NCBI GenBank assembly: GCA_019115345.1
Contig: DXDV01000174.1
Coordinates: 1-14,081 of the forward strand
Direction: 5' to 3'
DNA: 14,081 nucleotides
From: Candidatus Intestinimonas stercorigallinarum
Lineage (GTDB): Bacteria; Bacillota; Clostridia; Oscillospirales; Oscillospiraceae
In this document: piece after piece, positions 11,793 to 14,081 of the stretch
Layout: every line of letters starts with the position of its first letter
Position numbering within the stretch: the first letter of the stretch is position 1
Position numbers and translations under genes: made by a program
Notes under the pieces: model-generated
What the model was told of the DNA's origin: nothing
Database searches by the model: none
The model's input: the letters and a program-made list of their open reading frames with translations, nothing else

Positions 11793-12833
11793 TCAGAGGG
11801 CGGCAAAGGGCTCTTCCTCCAACGCCGGCCCGCTGGGGGAGCATGACGGGACCGGGCCGCAGAACAGCGCCTCCATATACCGCAGGAGCCGGGCCGCGGG
11901 GGCCGCGTGGGCCGGGACGGAGCCGATGGGACAGGCGATCTCCCGGGGCTCCGGCGTCTCCCCGCGCAAGAGCTGCTGGTGACGGTCAAACAACGCGCTC
12001 AGCGCCGCCTGGTAGTCCCGGGCGAAGCGGTCCTCCCCGCCGGGGAGACCGCCGCGCAGGACGGAGATCGCCGCCTCGTCCGCGGCGATCCGCTGTTCGA
12101 TGCTGGGCAGGCGCTGAAGATAGGGGCGGTATTTTTTGCAGGTGCGCAGATCCTGCTTGAGCCTGGGCAGATAGTCGTTGGCGGTCTTGAGACATTGGGC
12201 GGCCTCGTCCAGGTCGGCCTCCCGGGACGGGTCCGGCGCTCCGCCGTCATAGCCGTCCATGACGCGCGCCAGCCGCTCCCCGGCCTTGTCCGGCAGCTCG
12301 TCGATGATCCTGCCGTAGTTGGGCGCGAAGAACCACACGTTCAGGCCGTATCCCAGGACCACGCCCAAAAGGACGTAGATGGGCCGCATAAGCGGATAGA
12401 GGTCGTAGCCCGGCGTCATGAGGATGACCAGATATCCGGGCATGAGCATGGTGATGTCGGCGATGTTCAGCCGCAGGCCGCGGTTGATGAGGGTGGTGAT
12501 GATGAGGGAGAGGGTCATGGGCAGCGCCAGCCGCTGGGACGCGTGCAGATGGGGCACCCAATTGAAAAAGAGGTAGAGCGGATACGCCACCAGGACGCCG
12601 ATGATCTGGGCCAGCATCCGCTTGCGCACGTAGGACTTGGTGTTGGTCACCGTGGCGCCGTAGGGCAGCGTCATGATGGCGCTGATGCTGATGCTGGAGG
12701 TGGCGTGGAAGTCCAGCGCCCACACCAGCAGAAAACCCACATAGGAGGCGATGATCAGCCTCCAGACCGTCACGCGGTCTTCCAGGGGAAACAGCGCCCC
12801 CGCCGCCTTACATTTCTTTCCCATCTGCCGCAC
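11793..12833 (-). CDS. Aromatic acid exporter / FUSC-family membrane protein
   Basis: A 346-residue protein like the ArAE_1/FUSC group of putative efflux proteins. Residues about 22-180 hold five or six membrane segments (RLIIASYVGFLLVWALDF; IIGVLVAYPLYLFF; MTLSLIITTLI; ITMLMPGYLVILM; IYVLLGVVLGYGLNVWFF). Residues about 185-346 are a soluble, mostly helical cytoplasmic domain. The conserved-looking HATSSISISAIMTLP and RKRMLAQIIGVLVAY fit the family. I chose the GTG at 12833: GGAGG (12840-12844) is six bases ahead, whereas the first ATG (12824) is 15 away and upstream starts lie beyond the promoter. Substrate is unknown. It stands alone next to a repeat-rich region. Confidence 0.84.
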   Translation of the reverse strand: MRQMGKKCKAAGALFPLEDRVTVWRLIIASYVGFLLVWALDFHATSSISISAIMTLPYGATVTNTKSYVRKRMLAQIIGVLVAYPLYLFFNWVPHLHASQRLALPMTLSLIITTLINRGLRLNIADITMLMPGYLVILMTPGYDLYPLMRPIYVLLGVVLGYGLNVWFFAPNYGRIIDELPDKAGERLARVMDGYDGGAPDPSREADLDEAAQCLKTANDYLPRLKQDLRTCKKYRPYLQRLPSIEQRIAADEAAISVLRGGLPGGEDRFARDYQAALSALFDRHQQLLRGETPEPREIACPIGSVPAHAAPAARLLRYMEALFCGPVPSCSPSGPALEEEPFAAL

Positions 12834-12890
12834 CGCTTTCCTCCGGATTCGAAACCGGGCCGCAGCGCGCCGGTTCCGGTGTCTTATCCT

Positions 12891-12920
12891 GTTATAATCC
12901 ACCGGAGGGGAGAATGTCAA
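12891..12920 (-). promoter_or_regulatory. Promoter of the FUSC-family gene
   Basis: On the minus strand a consensus -35 TTGACA (12915-12920) and TATAAC (12891-12896) are separated by 18 bases. The start would be near 12884, leaving a leader of about 50 bases and supporting the GTG start at 12833. Confidence 0.68.
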
Positions 12921-12984
12921 TTCCCTTGCCGTGTTCAATTTGAAATCCCGGCCGGCGGCGCGCCCGGAGAGAGGGCCCTGCCCG

Positions 12985-13317
12985 TCAGGTCCAGGTCTGC
13001 CACACCTCGGGGCAGTAGCCCACCGTGGCCTGCCTGCCGTTGCGGACGATGGGGGTGCGGAGGAGCCGGGGGTCCTCCAGCAGCTTTTCCAGCTTGTCGT
13101 CGTCGTAGGCCAGATAGGTCACCAGGGCGGCGTCCGGGTGCCCGCTGTCGATGAGGGCCTCCAGCCCCACGGCGTTCTTCACGCTGGCCAGCTCTCCCCG
13201 GCTGATGCCGTATTTCAGAAGGTCCACGGCCTGGAATTTGATCCGGCGCTCCTTGAAGTAGCGCTGGGCCTTTTTGGTGTCAAAGCACTTGTTCTTTCCA
13301 AAGATCTGGATATTCAT
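12985..13317 (-). CDS. ArsC/Spx-like thioredoxin-fold protein
   Basis: A 110-residue cytoplasmic protein of the ArsC family (arsenate reductase-like, including Spx and YffB). It begins MNIQIFGKNKCFDTKKAQRYFKERRI with one cysteine at the active-site position (Cys11 in KCFDTKKA), followed by the family's helix and the cis-proline region RLLRTPIVRNGRQATVGY near 84-101. There is no CxxC, which argues against classical Spx. No ars genes are nearby, so arsenate reduction is unlikely; the role is unknown. AGGAGG lies eight bases before the ATG, and the gene starts three bases after the DUF1653 stop, so the two form an operon. Confidence 0.88.
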   Translation of the reverse strand: MNIQIFGKNKCFDTKKAQRYFKERRIKFQAVDLLKYGISRGELASVKNAVGLEALIDSGHPDAALVTYLAYDDDKLEKLLEDPRLLRTPIVRNGRQATVGYCPEVWQTWT

Positions 13318-13320
13318 GGC

Positions 13321-13542
13321 TCATGCCTCCTCTCCCAGGTAGGTGAACCGGGGGCCGGAATAGCCCTCCCGCTCCACCTGCTCCCCCCACATGGCGGCGG
13401 GACGGACCCAGACGCCCCGCTCCCCGTAGAGGGCCTGATAGACCACCATGGGCTCCAAGGTCTCGGAGTGGCGGGCGGTGCAGAGCACCCGGTACTCCCT
13501 TCCCTTGAAGTGGCGGTAACGGCCGGGGCGGATCTCCTCCAT
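13321..13542 (-). CDS. DUF1653 family small protein
   Basis: A 73-residue protein with the DUF1653 pattern: RPGRYRHFKGREYRVLCTARHSETLEPMVVYQALYG near the start and WVRPAAMWGE near residue 45. The family is a small beta-rich domain of unknown function, often found alone or fused to other proteins. AGGAG lies about eight bases before the ATG at 13542. The same frame stays open upstream to 13716, but that part crosses the divergent promoter region and is not protein-like. A possible -10 TACAAT lies at 13579-13584 on this strand, without a good -35. It is followed directly by the ArsC-like gene. Confidence 0.88.
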   Translation of the reverse strand: MEEIRPGRYRHFKGREYRVLCTARHSETLEPMVVYQALYGERGVWVRPAAMWGEQVEREGYSGPRFTYLGEEA

Positions 13543-13648
13543 GGGGACAGCTCCTCTCGTCAGGTTTTGTGTCAGCCCATTGTAGCACAAAGCCGAAGCC
13601 GGGGGAAGGCGGAAGGACAAATTTCTTGTATACTTTTCCCGCTGCATA

Positions 13649-13657
13649 TGGTATACT
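13649..13657 (+). promoter_or_regulatory. Promoter of the ribonuclease J gene
   Basis: TGGTATACT is an extended -10 element (TG, one base, TATACT). A weak -35 TTGTAT lies at 13626-13631 with a long 20-base spacer. Transcription would start near 13664. Confidence 0.5.
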
Positions 13658-13663
13658 ATAAAA

Positions 13664-13891
13664 ACAGGCGTGCCCTGAGACGGGCAGCGTATGACAGGCT
13701 TTATGTGCTCCGGCACTGATATAGCAAAAACAGGATAGGGCGGCGCGGCTTCCGGCGGGGGAGCGCACCCTTTTTCCGGCGAGGCAGGGCCGGAAAGAGC
13801 GGGGCGGATCTCTGGCTTTGTTTTGTTGCGTCCCTATGCCTGCGTTCCTACCATCTTTTGGATCGTAATAAAGGAGTGTAAGCATACTTTT
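13664..13891 (+). promoter_or_regulatory. Long 5' leader of ribonuclease J
   Basis: About 228 bases separate the predicted start site from the coding start. The leader contains a 10- to 11-bp near-perfect stem (13770-13780 with 13789-13799) and smaller GC stems, for example TGCCC with GGGCA near 13671-13686. I recognised no known riboswitch or RNA gene. AAGGAG (13871-13876) is 15 bases from the ATG, a long spacing. Confidence 0.4.
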
Positions 13892-14081
13892 ATGGCAGAA
13901 AAATTGAAGATCATCTCCCTGGGCGGTCTCAACGAGATCGGCAAAAACCTCACCGTCTACGAGTACGGCGGCGACATCGTCGTGGTGGATGTGGGCATGG
14001 GCTTCCCCGACGACGACATGTACGGCATCGACGTGGTCATCCCCGACTTCACCTATCTCATCAAGAACCAGGACAAGATCC
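13892..14081 (+). CDS. rnj: Ribonuclease J, N-terminal part (truncated by the window)
   Basis: The first 63 residues of a ribonuclease J, a beta-CASP metallo-beta-lactamase with 5'-to-3' exonuclease and endonuclease activity in mRNA decay and rRNA maturation. The start MAEKLKIISLGGLNEIGKNL, then the beta strands VVDVGMGFPDDDMYGIDVVIPDFTYL, are characteristic; the HxHxDH metal motif lies past the window end. The ATG at 13892 fits the family N-terminus, although the AAGGAG site is 15 bases away. Whether this is the J1 or J2 paralogue cannot be told from this part. Confidence 0.92.
   Translation, partial: MAEKLKIISLGGLNEIGKNLTVYEYGGDIVVVDVGMGFPDDDMYGIDVVIPDFTYLIKNQDKI

Noticed and set aside
11132..11982. 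Several 60-140 codon frames on both strands in the repeat island
   Set aside because: They are translations of palindromes and dispersed repeats, with no start signals and no protein family resemblance.
11907..13154. 415-codon plus-strand frame opposite the FUSC-family gene
   Set aside because: It is antisense to a membrane protein with clear hydrophobic segments, promoter and GTG start, and spans the intergenic region.
13664..13891. A 6S, tmRNA, SRP or RNase P RNA gene in the ribonuclease J leader
   Set aside because: I looked for hallmark motifs of each and found none; only a short terminal pairing was seen, which is not enough to call an RNA gene.

Overview
The window reads as core chromosome of a GC-rich, endospore-forming Clostridia-type Firmicute. 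The evidence is the yabP-yabQ-divIC-yabR block, ribonuclease J, long-form HPF and NiaR, together with strong AGGAGG-type ribosome binding sites. Base composition and the style of the dispersed repeats suggest an Oscillospiraceae-like gut anaerobe (Flavonifractor or Pseudoflavonifractor type); that placement is inference. I see no phage, transposase, CRISPR array, tRNA or rRNA.

Layout. The window opens inside a sensor histidine kinase (2-520), followed by a membrane-anchored HtrA-type protease with PDZ domain (595-1902): an envelope-stress style pair. A bidirectional terminator (1908-1938) separates it from a minus-strand vitamin block: a PfoR-like/EIIC_2 membrane protein (1947-3053), a repeat-filled gap (3054-3386), the NAD repressor niaR (3387-3899) and birA (3916-4911). 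Divergent from birA is bioY (5082-5621), with a perfect 9-15-9 inverted repeat in its leader that fits a BirA operator. The PfoR-like gene has a good promoter with a GTGTCTTGACAC palindrome at its start site and lies beside niaR, which suggests NiaR control.

From 5624 comes the sporulation/division cluster yabP-yabQ-divIC-yabR (5683-7240), preceded by a close match to a sigma-E promoter. yabQ runs on out of frame into divIC. Then follow an amidohydrolase (7449-8606), hpf with a structured leader (8771-9316), an M55 D-aminopeptidase (9425-10234) and a NYN plus OST-HTH RNA-related protein (10257-11159).

The stretch 11160-11792 is a gene-free island of hairpins and dispersed-type repeats. Beyond it on the minus strand lie an aromatic acid exporter-like membrane protein (11793-12833) and a small operon of a DUF1653 protein and an ArsC/Spx-like protein (13542 down to 12985). 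Divergent from these is ribonuclease J (13892 to the end, truncated) with a leader of about 230 bases.

Most of the window is ordinary. The points most worth following are the niaR/PfoR-like niacin hypothesis, the BirA operator, the sigma-E promoter, the yabQ/divIC overlap, the start of yabR and the repeat that carries part of a promoter.
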